Below, piece after piece: positions 8,399 through 15,424 of a stretch of DNA of 16,922 bases. Within the stretch, counting starts at the first letter, position 1. Every line of letters begins with the position of its first letter. Position numbers and translations under genes: made by a program. Location of the stretch: positions 1 to 16,922 of the forward strand of contig DEAU01000029.1 in the NCBI GenBank assembly GCA_002348705.1, written 5' to 3'. The DNA comes from Candidatus Neomicrothrix sp. UBA2974 (GTDB lineage Bacteria > Actinomycetota > Acidimicrobiia > Acidimicrobiales > MedAcidi-G1). The notes below the pieces were generated by a model, which was not told where the DNA came from, did not search any database, and was given only the letters and a program-made list of their open reading frames with translations.

Positions 8399-9594
8399 GC
8401 GGCCACCCGGAGCACCAGCGCCTCACCTTGGCCGCCACCGCCGCAGAGTCCGGCTGCGCCGACTCCGCCGCCTCGTCGTTTCAACTCATGGGCCAGAGTG
8501 AGGGCGACACGGGTGCCGGACATGCCGATTGGGTGACCTAGGGCTATGGCTCCGCCGTTCACGTTCACTATGTCGTCGGGCACTCCGAGGGCATCCATGG
8601 ATGCGAGGGCCACGGCGGCGAAAGCCTCGTTGATCTCCAAGAGTTCAAGATCGCCGACTGACAGGCCGGCTTTGTCCAGAGCGAGTGCGATGGCGTTCGA
8701 CGGTTGGTGGAGGAGGCTGGCGTCGGGTCCGGCGACCTGGCCATGGGAGACCACCTCGGCGAGCGGGGTAACGCCGATGGCCTCCGCGTAATCCAGCGTG
8801 GTGACGACGCAGGCTGCCGCACCATCGGAGATCTGTGAGGCGTTGCCTGCGGTGATGTTGCCCTCGGGTACGAAGGCAGCCGGGAGGCGACTCATGGAGT
8901 CGGAGTCGGCGTCGGGGCGTATCCCCTCGTCGTCGACCACCACGACCGGTTCCCCCTTCCGTTGGGGAATGGAAACGGGAACGATTTCCTCAGCCAGGAG
9001 GCCATCCTTTTGGGCCCGCGCCGCCCGCTCGTGGGAAGTAGCAGCGTAGGAATCTTGAGGTCCACGTTCCAGGCCGAGGGCAGCGGCGTAGCGCTCAGTA
9101 GCTTCACCCATGGCGCAGTGCTCGAGCGTGCAGGTCAGGCCGTCGTACATCATCGAGTCGACGAGGGTGCCATCGCCGATGCGGTAGCCGGCCCGGGCCT
9201 TGGTGAGCAGATAGGGGGCGTTGGTCATCGACTCCATGCCTCCGGCGACCACGGCACTGGCTTCGCCGAGTCGAATCATTTGCGAGGCCAGGTGGATGGC
9301 ATGCATACCCGACAGACAGGCCCGATTGAGCAGCGTGCTGGGAACCGTCAGGGGAATACCGGCCTCGGCGGCGGCCCGGCGGGCAGGCACCTGTCCGGTG
9401 CCCGCGGCTACGACGTTGCCGAGGTAGGCGAAGTCGACATCTTCGGGCTTGATGCCGGATCGCTCAATGGCCGCGCTGATTGCCACGGCACCGAGGTCGG
9501 TGGCCGTTCGGGACGAGAGTCCGCCCTGGAAGCGGCCCATTGGGGTGCGGGCCCCGGCGAGCAGGACGATCGGAGAGTCTGCAGAAGATGACAT
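8395..9594 (-). CDS. Thiolase (acetyl-CoA acetyltransferase family)
   Basis: This enzyme catalyses thiolytic cleavage of 3-oxoacyl-CoA, or the reverse condensation of acyl-CoAs. I chose ATG 9594, giving 399 residues that begin a few residues before the typical VLLAGARTPMGRF. The frame extends to 9642, but the extra 16 residues do not resemble the family. All catalytic parts are present: nucleophile Cys93 in NRACLSGM, NEAFA (322-326), His354 in GHPIGMSG, and Cys384 in CGGGGQG. GGMESM (118-123) is also typical. It begins the three-gene coupled unit. Whether it is degradative or biosynthetic cannot be told from sequence; the esterase and epimerase neighbours and the CoA-transferase nearby favour degradation. 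Confidence 0.94.
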   Translation of the reverse strand: MSSSADSPIVLLAGARTPMGRFQGGLSSRTATDLGAVAISAAIERSGIKPEDVDFAYLGNVVAAGTGQVPARRAAAEAGIPLTVPSTLLNRACLSGMHAIHLASQMIRLGEASAVVAGGMESMTNAPYLLTKARAGYRIGDGTLVDSMMYDGLTCTLEHCAMGEATERYAAALGLERGPQDSYAATSHERAARAQKDGLLAEEIVPVSIPQRKGEPVVVVDDEGIRPDADSDSMSRLPAAFVPEGNITAGNASQISDGAAACVVTTLDYAEAIGVTPLAEVVSHGQVAGPDASLLHQPSNAIALALDKAGLSVGDLELLEINEAFAAVALASMDALGVPDDIVNVNGGAIALGHPIGMSGTRVALTLAHELKRRGGGVGAAGLCGGGGQGEALVLRVAA

Positions 9595-9598
9595 GTCC

Positions 9599-9614
9599 CG
9601 GACGGTACCGTTCG
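9599..9614. promoter_or_regulatory. Imperfect palindrome just before the thiolase start, possible operator
   Basis: CGGACGGT followed by ACCGTTCG forms a 16-nt palindrome with 7 of 8 pairs matching, with a perfect core ACGGTACCGT. It ends 4 nt before the thiolase ATG (read on the - strand). Its GACGG/CCGT half-sites resemble those of the two stronger palindromes at 11611 and 14506, but the central spacing differs, so the link is uncertain. Confidence 0.3.
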
Positions 9615-9652
9615 TCCACGCCGGGACCCGATTCCGGGCCACTACTCGATGA

Positions 9653-9686
9653 TCTGATCCATGTCGCTTGAACCGGTCGGATCAGA
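9653..9686 (-). repeat. Inverted repeat at the end of the ABC exporter gene
   Basis: TCTGATCC (9653-9660) and GGATCAGA (9679-9686) form an 8-bp perfect stem with an 18-nt loop, overlapping the exporter stop codon. It could form a hairpin at the 3' end of the exporter mRNA and attenuate or stabilise it. No T-run follows, so it is not a standard intrinsic terminator. Confidence 0.35.
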
Positions 9687-11547
9687 CTTCGACGTCCGTC
9701 TCGCCACGAACCAGAGCGGCCCACAGGTCGGCGTAGAGGCCTCCGGTAGCCAACAGGTCGGGATGGCGGCCCCGTTCCACGATCCGGCCGTCGTCCAGTA
9801 CCACGATCTCGTCGGCGTCGACGATCGTGGAGAGCCGGTGGGCGATCACCACCGAGGTGCGCCCTTTGAGAGCAGTGGCCAGGGCCAACTGGACCTCGGC
9901 TTCGTTCTCGGTGTCGAGATGGCTGGTGGCCTCGTCCAGAACGACCACCGTCGGGTTCTTGAGGAGAAGGCGGGCGATGGCCAGTCTCTGCTTTTCGCCC
10001 CCTGACATCCGGTGGCCTCTTTCACCGACCACAGTTTCGTAGCCCTGGGGCAGTGCCCGGATCACGTCCAGGATCCGAGCTGCCCGACAGGCCTCATCCA
10101 TCTCGGCCATAGTGGCTTCGGGCCGGGCGTATTGGAGGTTGGCACCTACGGTGTCGTGGAACAGGTGAGGGTCTTGGGTGACGATCCCGATGCAGGCTCG
10201 CAGGCCGGTCTGGCGCAGGGTGCGGACGTCCCGGCCGTCTAGAACGATCGCACCATCGGTCACGTCGTAGAGCCGGGGAATCAACGAAGCCATAGTGCTT
10301 TTGCCGGATCCCGACGGGCCGACGACGGCGAGCATCCGTCCGGGAGCGACCTCCACGTCGACGTCGTGCAGCACTTTTCTTCCAGGCTTTCCCGGAGCGG
10401 CCTCCACCTCGAGGGACGGCACCGATACCTGGTCCAGCCCCGGGTACCGGAATGAAACGCCACGAAAGGCCAGGTGGCCGTCGACGTTGTCGAGTTCTTC
10501 GGCGTCGGGTGCGTCGGCTAGCGGGTCTGGGGCATCGACCACCTCGAAAACCCGCTCGAACGACACGAAGGCCGACATGACATCTGCCCGGGCGTTGGTC
10601 AGCTGGACTAGAGGACCGTAGAGCTGGGCGACGAGTACGCCCATGGAGGCCAAGGTGCCGATGGTGATCGTTCCGCTAATGGCCAGCGAGCCCCCCACCC
10701 AGTAGGTGACGGCGGTGCCGAGGGCTCCGAGCGTGGTCAGCGAGATGATGAACGCTTGGCTGAAAAGGGCACTGCGTATGCCAATGTCGCGGACCCGGCC
10801 CGCCCGGTTGGCGAACCCAGTTGTCTCCTCGGAGGGGCGACCATAGAGCTTTGCCAGTTGGGCGCCTGACACGTTGAACCGTTCGGTCATCGTGGCATTC
10901 ATCGTGGCGTTGAGGTCCATGCCTTCTCTGGTGAGCTTGGCCACCTTGAGGCCCACCCGTCGGGCGGGCAGCACGAAGGCCGGTACCAGAACCAGAGCGA
11001 GCAGCGTGATTCGCCACTCGAGAAAAAGCAGTGTGGCCAAGGTGGTGAGGGCCGTGATGCCATTGGCTACGACCGTGCCCAGTGTGTCGGTTAGGGCCCG
11101 CTGGGCGCCGACCACGTCGTTGTTGAGGCGGCTGACTAGGGCACCGGTCTGGGTGCGGGTGAAGAACGACAGAGGGAGGCGTTGGACGTGGTCGAACAGG
11201 GCGACCCGGAGGTCGAAGATGAGGCCCTCGCCGACTCGGGCAGATGCCCAGCGCTGTGCGAACGCCAGACCAGCTTGGGCGAGGGCAGCGCCGACGACCA
11301 GCAGTCCGAGTGCGGTCAGGTGGCCCCGGTCCCCAGACGGTATGGCGTCGTCGATGATTTCGCGAAACAGCAGCGGCGGGACCACGCCGAGTAGTGATCC
11401 GGCAACCACGCAGGTCAGGAAGCCGAAGATCAGGCGTCGATGGGGGCGGGCGAAGCCCCAGACCCTCTGTCGGGTCTCACGGCCCACCGACTGGAGGTCC
11501 CGTTGCTGCATAGCCATGCTGTGGAGCAGGTAACCGGGATCTCGCAC
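9682..11547 (-). CDS. ABC exporter with fused membrane and ATPase domains (MsbA/multidrug-lipid type)
   Basis: This is a half-size ABC exporter that probably works as a homodimer to move lipids, drugs or other hydrophobic compounds out of the cytoplasm. The longest frame starts at GTG 11547 (621 residues); ATG 11517 or 11511 are good alternatives, and none has a visible ribosome-binding site. The six-helix membrane domain spans about 35-320. The ATPase domain has Walker A GPSGSGKST (410-418), signature MSGGE (514-518, Met where Leu is usual), Walker B ending VVVLDEATSHLD (534-545) and switch His570. An extra stretch of about 18 residues (372-389, Ser/Pro/Gly-rich) separates RYPG from VLHDV at the start of the ATPase domain. 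It lies 87 nt upstream of the thiolase on the same strand and could belong to the same transcript. Confidence 0.93.
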   Translation of the reverse strand: MRDPGYLLHSMAMQQRDLQSVGRETRQRVWGFARPHRRLIFGFLTCVVAGSLLGVVPPLLFREIIDDAIPSGDRGHLTALGLLVVGAALAQAGLAFAQRWASARVGEGLIFDLRVALFDHVQRLPLSFFTRTQTGALVSRLNNDVVGAQRALTDTLGTVVANGITALTTLATLLFLEWRITLLALVLVPAFVLPARRVGLKVAKLTREGMDLNATMNATMTERFNVSGAQLAKLYGRPSEETTGFANRAGRVRDIGIRSALFSQAFIISLTTLGALGTAVTYWVGGSLAISGTITIGTLASMGVLVAQLYGPLVQLTNARADVMSAFVSFERVFEVVDAPDPLADAPDAEELDNVDGHLAFRGVSFRYPGLDQVSVPSLEVEAAPGKPGRKVLHDVDVEVAPGRMLAVVGPSGSGKSTMASLIPRLYDVTDGAIVLDGRDVRTLRQTGLRACIGIVTQDPHLFHDTVGANLQYARPEATMAEMDEACRAARILDVIRALPQGYETVVGERGHRMSGGEKQRLAIARLLLKNPTVVVLDEATSHLDTENEAEVQLALATALKGRTSVVIAHRLSTIVDADEIVVLDDGRIVERGRHPDLLATGGLYADLWAALVRGETDVEV

Positions 11548-11585
11548 GATGAAAGCCTAGGGACCGCCGACTGTTGACCGCCGGG

Positions 11586-11613
11586 GTGACGGTTATTGCA
11601 CCTGCCGGATAAT
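11586..11613 (+). promoter_or_regulatory. Candidate vegetative promoter for the CoA-transferase gene
   Basis: GTGACG (11586-11591) matches the -35 consensus TTGACA at 4 of 6 positions. GATAAT (11608-11613) matches the -10 consensus TATAAT at 5 of 6. The spacing is 16 nt. The -10 box overlaps the left end of the palindrome at 11611, so a bound repressor would block transcription. Start-site position is inferred only. Confidence 0.4.
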
Positions 11614-11631
11614 CTGACGGACCGTCAGATT
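11611..11631. promoter_or_regulatory. Perfect 21-nt palindrome, probable repressor operator
   Basis: AATCTGACGG, a central A, and CCGTCAGATT give ten perfectly matched pairs. It lies between the divergent ABC exporter and CoA-transferase genes, overlapping a candidate -10 box, 53 nt before the CoA-transferase ATG. Size and symmetry fit a TetR-family operator. A closely related site is found at 14506-14520 in the other divergent region. Confidence 0.65.
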
Positions 11632-11666
11632 TTTGGACGGAAGCCGTCAAGCGACCGTCTCGCAGC

Positions 11667-11672
11667 GGAGGA
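11667..11672 (+). promoter_or_regulatory. Ribosome-binding site for the CoA-transferase
   Basis: GGAGGA lies 11 nt before ATG 11684, a little far but strong. It supports this start over the upstream in-frame TTG at 11633, which lies next to the operator and would add 17 residues unlike the family. Confidence 0.65.
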
Positions 11673-11683
11673 ACCATTCCGAT

Positions 11684-12925
11684 ATGGGCAATGACGCCAA
11701 CCGGCCTCTCGCTGGACTCAAGGTGGTGGAGAGCTCGCTACTCGGTCCAGGCCTCGTAGCAACCTTCCTGGCCGACCTGGGAGCCGACGTGGTCAAGGTC
11801 GAGCCGCCGGCTGGCGACTATGTCCGCCAGATGACATGGCCGATCATCGAGGGAAGCTCGCTTCTCCACCTGCACACCCATCGAGGCAAGCGAAGCATCT
11901 GTCTGGACCTCAAGCAGGAGGCCGGACTCGAGGTTTACCGCGAGTTGGTGCGCGGTGCGGACGTGGTCGTCGAGGCCATGCGGCCCGGTTCGCTGGCCAA
12001 GCTTGGCCTTGGCTTTGACGACCTCATCCAGATCAACCCAAATATCGTCTTTTGCACCATTTCGGGCTACGGCGCCACAGGGCCCTACCGCGACATGCCC
12101 AGCCACGGCATTGCTTATGACACGTGGGCTGGCCTCATTGATCCAGTCGTAGACGACGATGGTTTCACCCGCATCCCGGCACTACCCAACATTGGTATCA
12201 ACGTCGGACCGATGGTCGGGGCTCTCGGAATCCTGGCTGCTGTCATCAAGGCACGGGAGTCCGGTGAGGGAACGTGGCTGGAGGTCGCTCAGTCTGACGC
12301 AGCGGCCTACATGGACTGGTACCGAATCGAGACCTACCGGGCCTATGACCGGCCCGAGGACATCGTTACTGGCAACCCGGCTGACGACTATGAGCGCCGA
12401 GAGCCCGGGTTGGCGGGTATGTGGGAGGGCGTCCGATACCAGATCTACGAGGCCTCCGACGGCCACGTGCTCTTCATGGCATCCGAGCAGGCCTTCTGGA
12501 AGAACTTCTGCGAGGGCGTTGGCCGGATGGACATGTTCGAGAAATGGCCGGGCTCCACCTACGCCGACCATGCCCGGCACAACGTCGAGATGCAGGTTGA
12601 ATTGAAGGCCATCTTTGCCACGAAGACTTGTCAGGAGTGGCTTGACTTCGCCAACGAGGTCAATACCCCGATCGCACCGGTAAATACGCCCCGCAACGCC
12701 CCTGACGACCCGCAGTTTTCTCATCGTTTGCCGTTCTACGGGGTCGAGGACGTCGGTGCCGAGCAACTCCCGCTGCCCGTCTTCATGGAGGGCCAGTTGC
12801 CGCCCACGCCGACCATGGCTCCCGCCGTCGGCGAGCACACAGACGAGGTCCTCGACGAACTCGGCTTCTCAGCCGAGCGGATTGCCGACATGCGGGCTTC
12901 CGGTGTAGTTGGTCCGCGCTCCTAG
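11684..12925 (+). CDS. Family III CoA-transferase (CaiB/BaiF)
   Basis: Members move CoA between carboxylic acids, or racemise acyl-CoAs. The product has 413 residues, normal length for the family. N-terminal PLAGLKVVE (8-16), ADLGADVVKVEPP (30-42), GKRSICLDLK (68-77), GADVVVEAMRPG (91-102) and the ISGYGATGPY region (126-135) are classic family blocks. The catalytic Asp is normally found shortly after the GPY motif, in a PG(Y/H)D setting. Here the matching stretch is PSHGIAYD (139-146), with Gly142 at the expected place and Asp146 four residues later. This may be a subfamily trait, or it may mean altered chemistry. The gene is divergent from the ABC exporter, under the palindrome at 11611, and converges on the methyltransferase with 14 nt between stops. 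The substrate is unknown. Confidence 0.9.
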   Translation: MGNDANRPLAGLKVVESSLLGPGLVATFLADLGADVVKVEPPAGDYVRQMTWPIIEGSSLLHLHTHRGKRSICLDLKQEAGLEVYRELVRGADVVVEAMRPGSLAKLGLGFDDLIQINPNIVFCTISGYGATGPYRDMPSHGIAYDTWAGLIDPVVDDDGFTRIPALPNIGINVGPMVGALGILAAVIKARESGEGTWLEVAQSDAAAYMDWYRIETYRAYDRPEDIVTGNPADDYERREPGLAGMWEGVRYQIYEASDGHVLFMASEQAFWKNFCEGVGRMDMFEKWPGSTYADHARHNVEMQVELKAIFATKTCQEWLDFANEVNTPIAPVNTPRNAPDDPQFSHRLPFYGVEDVGAEQLPLPVFMEGQLPPTPTMAPAVGEHTDEVLDELGFSAERIADMRASGVVGPRS

Positions 12926-12939
12926 GCACCAGGAGGCGT

Positions 12940-13560
12940 TCAGCGGCCCGGGCTACCTACTTCGCGTGTGAAGACGAGGGCCGTCCAACCGGCCTCGGAG
13001 ATACGACGGCTCTCGGTGAGGCCCGCCTGCCGATAGTGGCCAGACACCCGGTCGGTGTGCTCGTCGGGTACACCGCTGGCCACCAGCGTTCCGCCGACTC
13101 GGGCGGCCACGTCGCGGCCTATCTTCTCGTGGACCACCGGGAGCACATTGGCGAGAACCAGGTCCCACGTGCCGGTCATGCCGGTGATGGGGGTCGACGA
13201 CGCCTGCACCTCGACCTTGTTGACAGCCGCGTTGTGCAACGTCCAGGCCACTGCGTCCTCCTCGATGTCGATTCCTGTGACCGGGCCGGCACCGAGACGG
13301 GCTGCGGCGACTGCCAATACGCCTGATCCGCAACCCACGTCCAGCACAGATGTATCAGGGCCAGCCAGACGATCGACCTCGGACAGCGCCAAGGTGGTAG
13401 TCGGGTGGGCGCCATGGCCGAAGGTCGACCCTGGGTCGATTGATACGGCGACCTCACCAATCGGGTCACACCACGGTGGGTGAATGCCCAGCCGACCCAC
13501 CACCGTCGGTCGCAACCAGAGCCGTTGTGACTCGACCCAGTCTGGAACGGCGTCGGACAA
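12940..13560 (-). CDS. PrmA-like SAM-dependent methyltransferase, short form
   Basis: This is a class I methyltransferase related to the ribosomal protein L11 methyltransferase. The product has 206 residues, against about 290 for typical PrmA, so it lacks most of the N-terminal substrate-binding domain. The start is TTG 13560, 8 nt after the amidohydrolase stop; there is no other upstream start in the open frame. DPGSTFGHGAHPTT (42-55) is the PrmA hallmark, with His where Thr is usual in FGTG. The SAM motif is LDVGCGSG (73-80), followed by GIDIEEDA (96-103), and the LANVL motif (136-140) corresponds to the PrmA NIL region. It is probably co-transcribed with the amidohydrolase. The target may be a protein or a small molecule; the missing N-terminal domain leaves L11 methylation in doubt. 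Confidence 0.85.
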   Translation of the reverse strand: MSDAVPDWVESQRLWLRPTVVGRLGIHPPWCDPIGEVAVSIDPGSTFGHGAHPTTTLALSEVDRLAGPDTSVLDVGCGSGVLAVAAARLGAGPVTGIDIEEDAVAWTLHNAAVNKVEVQASSTPITGMTGTWDLVLANVLPVVHEKIGRDVAARVGGTLVASGVPDEHTDRVSGHYRQAGLTESRRISEAGWTALVFTREVGSPGR

Positions 13561-13568
13561 CGGGCGCC

Positions 13569-14489
13569 TTAGGCGTTCAACTTCAGGATTCGGATGGCGT
13601 TCTCCCTAAGAAACTTCGGCCAGACCTCCGCATTGAATGGCACGTCCCGCAGTTCGGAGAAGATCCGGTCCAGCGAAAGGCCCATCGGGAAGTACCCCGC
13701 GTACACGATCTTGTCGGCGCCCCTGGTGTTGGCGTAGTCGATGATGGCCTTCGGGTAGTGCTTTGGGGCGAAGGCCGAGGTCGAGTAGTAGAGGTTTGGC
13801 CACTTCAGCATCAGTTTGACCATCAGGTCTTGCCATGGTTCGCAGCCATGTCGGGTCACGAACACCAGGTCGGGGAAGTCGTACATGACTTGGTCGATCA
13901 GTTCGACTCGCTGGGGGCCGAGCGGCAACCGAGGCCCGGGGACACCCGCGCAACAAAAGATCGGGAGCTCCAGTTCGCAGCACACCGTGTAGATGGCGTA
14001 CATCTTCGGGTCGTCGATCGGGACCTGTGGGTTGCGACCACATGGGAAGGCGGTCACTGCCTTCAGGCCGGCCTCGTGGTGTAGTTGCCTGATGGTGCGC
14101 ACTGAGCCCATGACGTCGTTCGGGTCGGGTTCGTGGCAGGGGAAGAACCTGTCGGGGTGCTCTTCGACCATTGTGCGGGCTTCGGACTTGCCAGGGCCAA
14201 TACCGATCATTGCCATTTGCACGTTGTTGCGGTCCATGAACGGAAGGCACAGTTCCGCGCCCTGTGGCGGGTCCTGGTCCTCACCGGTCGCATCTCGGGC
14301 CTGGTCCGAGAACGGTACGTCCTTGAACATGTATTGGGCCGGGAAGTTCATGGACCTCGAATCGGTGTCCTTGATGCCGGTCAGGTTTTCGTAGTTGAAT
14401 TTCGCGTTTGGACCGGCACGTGTGCCCATCATCGTGTCGATGGCGGCGACGTCCTCTGGGAAGGTCGAGCCGGGAGGGGGGGTCGTCAT
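13569..14489 (-). CDS. Amidohydrolase_2 family protein with degenerate metal site
   Basis: The fold family includes ACMSD-type decarboxylases and related hydrolases, which are normally zinc-dependent TIM barrels. The product has 306 residues; ATG 14489 begins 15 nt from the operator palindrome, so the transcript may be almost leaderless. The family layout is clear: a start strand (AIDTMMG, 16-22), LPIFCCAG (175-182), a RHG motif (213-215), KIVYAGYFP (260-268), and the ending FLRENAIRILKL (293-304). However, the N-terminal HxH is replaced by TMM, the usual His of an IHxG-like motif by Cys180, and the usual GSDYP Asp by Gly265 in AGYFP. Only His214 is kept. This could be a non-metal enzyme, a rewired site or a non-catalytic protein. 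The next gene downstream is the PrmA-like methyltransferase. Confidence 0.82.
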   Translation of the reverse strand: MTTPPPGSTFPEDVAAIDTMMGTRAGPNAKFNYENLTGIKDTDSRSMNFPAQYMFKDVPFSDQARDATGEDQDPPQGAELCLPFMDRNNVQMAMIGIGPGKSEARTMVEEHPDRFFPCHEPDPNDVMGSVRTIRQLHHEAGLKAVTAFPCGRNPQVPIDDPKMYAIYTVCCELELPIFCCAGVPGPRLPLGPQRVELIDQVMYDFPDLVFVTRHGCEPWQDLMVKLMLKWPNLYYSTSAFAPKHYPKAIIDYANTRGADKIVYAGYFPMGLSLDRIFSELRDVPFNAEVWPKFLRENAIRILKLNA

Positions 14490-14505
14490 GGCACCATCAT
14501 CGGAT

Positions 14506-14520
14506 CTGACGGTCTGTCAG
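14506..14520. promoter_or_regulatory. Second palindrome of the 11611 type, probable operator
   Basis: CTGACGG, a central T, and CTGTCAG form a 15-nt near-perfect palindrome (6 of 7 pairs). The left half with its flank, ATCTGACGG from 14504, is identical to that of the site at 11611. It lies in the 74-nt gap between the divergent amidohydrolase and SDR genes and could control both. A weak plus-strand promoter (CTGACG, 19 nt, GCTAAT at 14531) would overlap it, but this is poorly supported. Confidence 0.6.
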
Positions 14521-14563
14521 GCAAACGTGGGCTAATTAGAGATCGTCACGCGAGACTCAACCC

Positions 14564-15352
14564 ATGGAAAGAGCGACTCGCCTCAGCCGCTTCAGCCGTT
14601 CGGTGGACGGCCACCGGGTGTTGATAACCGGCGCAGGTTCCGGCATCGGTCGTTCAACGGCCCATCTGTTTGCCGATGAGGGCGCGACGGTGGCCGTCAC
14701 CGACCTTGACGGCGACCGGGCGGCGGCCGTTGTCGCCGAGATAGGCGAGTGCGGAGGCGCTGCCCGGGCATGGACTCTCGACGTGGCCGACCCCGAAGCG
14801 GTTGATCAGGTGGTTGCCGAGTGCACCGGTCACATGGGCGGCCTTGATGTGCTGGTTAACAACGCCGGCATTCCCGCCGGTTCGACCATCGACGACCCAG
14901 CCTACGGTGAAGCCTGGGCAGCGGCCCTGGACGTGATGCTCACCGGCATGACCCGGACCATCCGGGCCGCCATGCCGCACCTCCGGTCTTCGGCGGCTGG
15001 CCGGATCGTCAATTTGTCGTCCACCGAGGGAGTGGGAGGCTCGCCGGGCACTTCGCCTTATACGGCTGCTAAGCACGGCGTGGTCGGTCTCACTCGGGCG
15101 TTGGCGGTGGAGTTGGGCGAGACCGGTATCACGGTCAACGCGGTTGGCCCTGGTCCGATTACTACGGGAATGACGGCTCCGATCCCCGAGGAAGCCAGAC
15201 AGAAGTTTGCCCGCCGCCGCGTGCCGATCCGACGCTACGCCGATCCGGAGGAGGTGGCCCATGGCGTGCTCCACCTCGCCTTGCCAGCGTCGAGCTACAT
15301 CACTGGACACCTGCTGATGGTCGACGGCGGGATGACCGTCAAGAACAATTGA
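14564..15352 (+). CDS. Short-chain dehydrogenase/reductase (classical SDR)
   Basis: This enzyme interconverts an alcohol and a ketone using NAD(H) or NADP(H); 3-hydroxyacyl or cyclic alcohol substrates are common in the family. The product has 262 residues from ATG 14564. The cofactor motif is TGAGSGIG (22-29). Asp47 at the end of the second strand suggests a preference for NAD over NADP. NNAG (99-102), catalytic Ser152 or Ser153 in LSSTEG, Tyr166 and Lys170 (YTAAK) are all present. The C-terminal GHLLMVDGG (248-256) is the usual end of the family. It is divergent from the amidohydrolase and shares the palindrome at 14506. No ribosome-binding site is visible. The substrate is unknown. Confidence 0.94.
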   Translation: MERATRLSRFSRSVDGHRVLITGAGSGIGRSTAHLFADEGATVAVTDLDGDRAAAVVAEIGECGGAARAWTLDVADPEAVDQVVAECTGHMGGLDVLVNNAGIPAGSTIDDPAYGEAWAAALDVMLTGMTRTIRAAMPHLRSSAAGRIVNLSSTEGVGGSPGTSPYTAAKHGVVGLTRALAVELGETGITVNAVGPGPITTGMTAPIPEEARQKFARRRVPIRRYADPEEVAHGVLHLALPASSYITGHLLMVDGGMTVKNN

Positions 15353-15424
15353 GAGCAATCAGAATTGAGCTGCTACTCGATCAATCGGTCTTTGGGCCCC
15401 GGGGCTGCGGAAATAGACTCCCGG

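Noticed and set aside
11562..11583. Direct repeat GACCGCCG, two copies with 14-nt spacing, before the operator
   Set aside because: Eight-base GC-rich repeats are common by chance in such DNA, and no third copy was found.
12182..12838. Long open frame on the strand opposite the CoA-transferase
   Set aside because: It lies wholly inside a well-supported gene, has no recognisable motif, and is expected from GC-rich codon usage. The same holds for 2639-3295 (-), 6490-7212 (-), 13440-14084 (+) and 10874-11533 (+).
15396..15405. Palindrome GCCCCGGGGC between the SDR and protease stops
   Set aside because: It has no loop and no T-run on either side. The 72-nt gap shows no convincing terminator.
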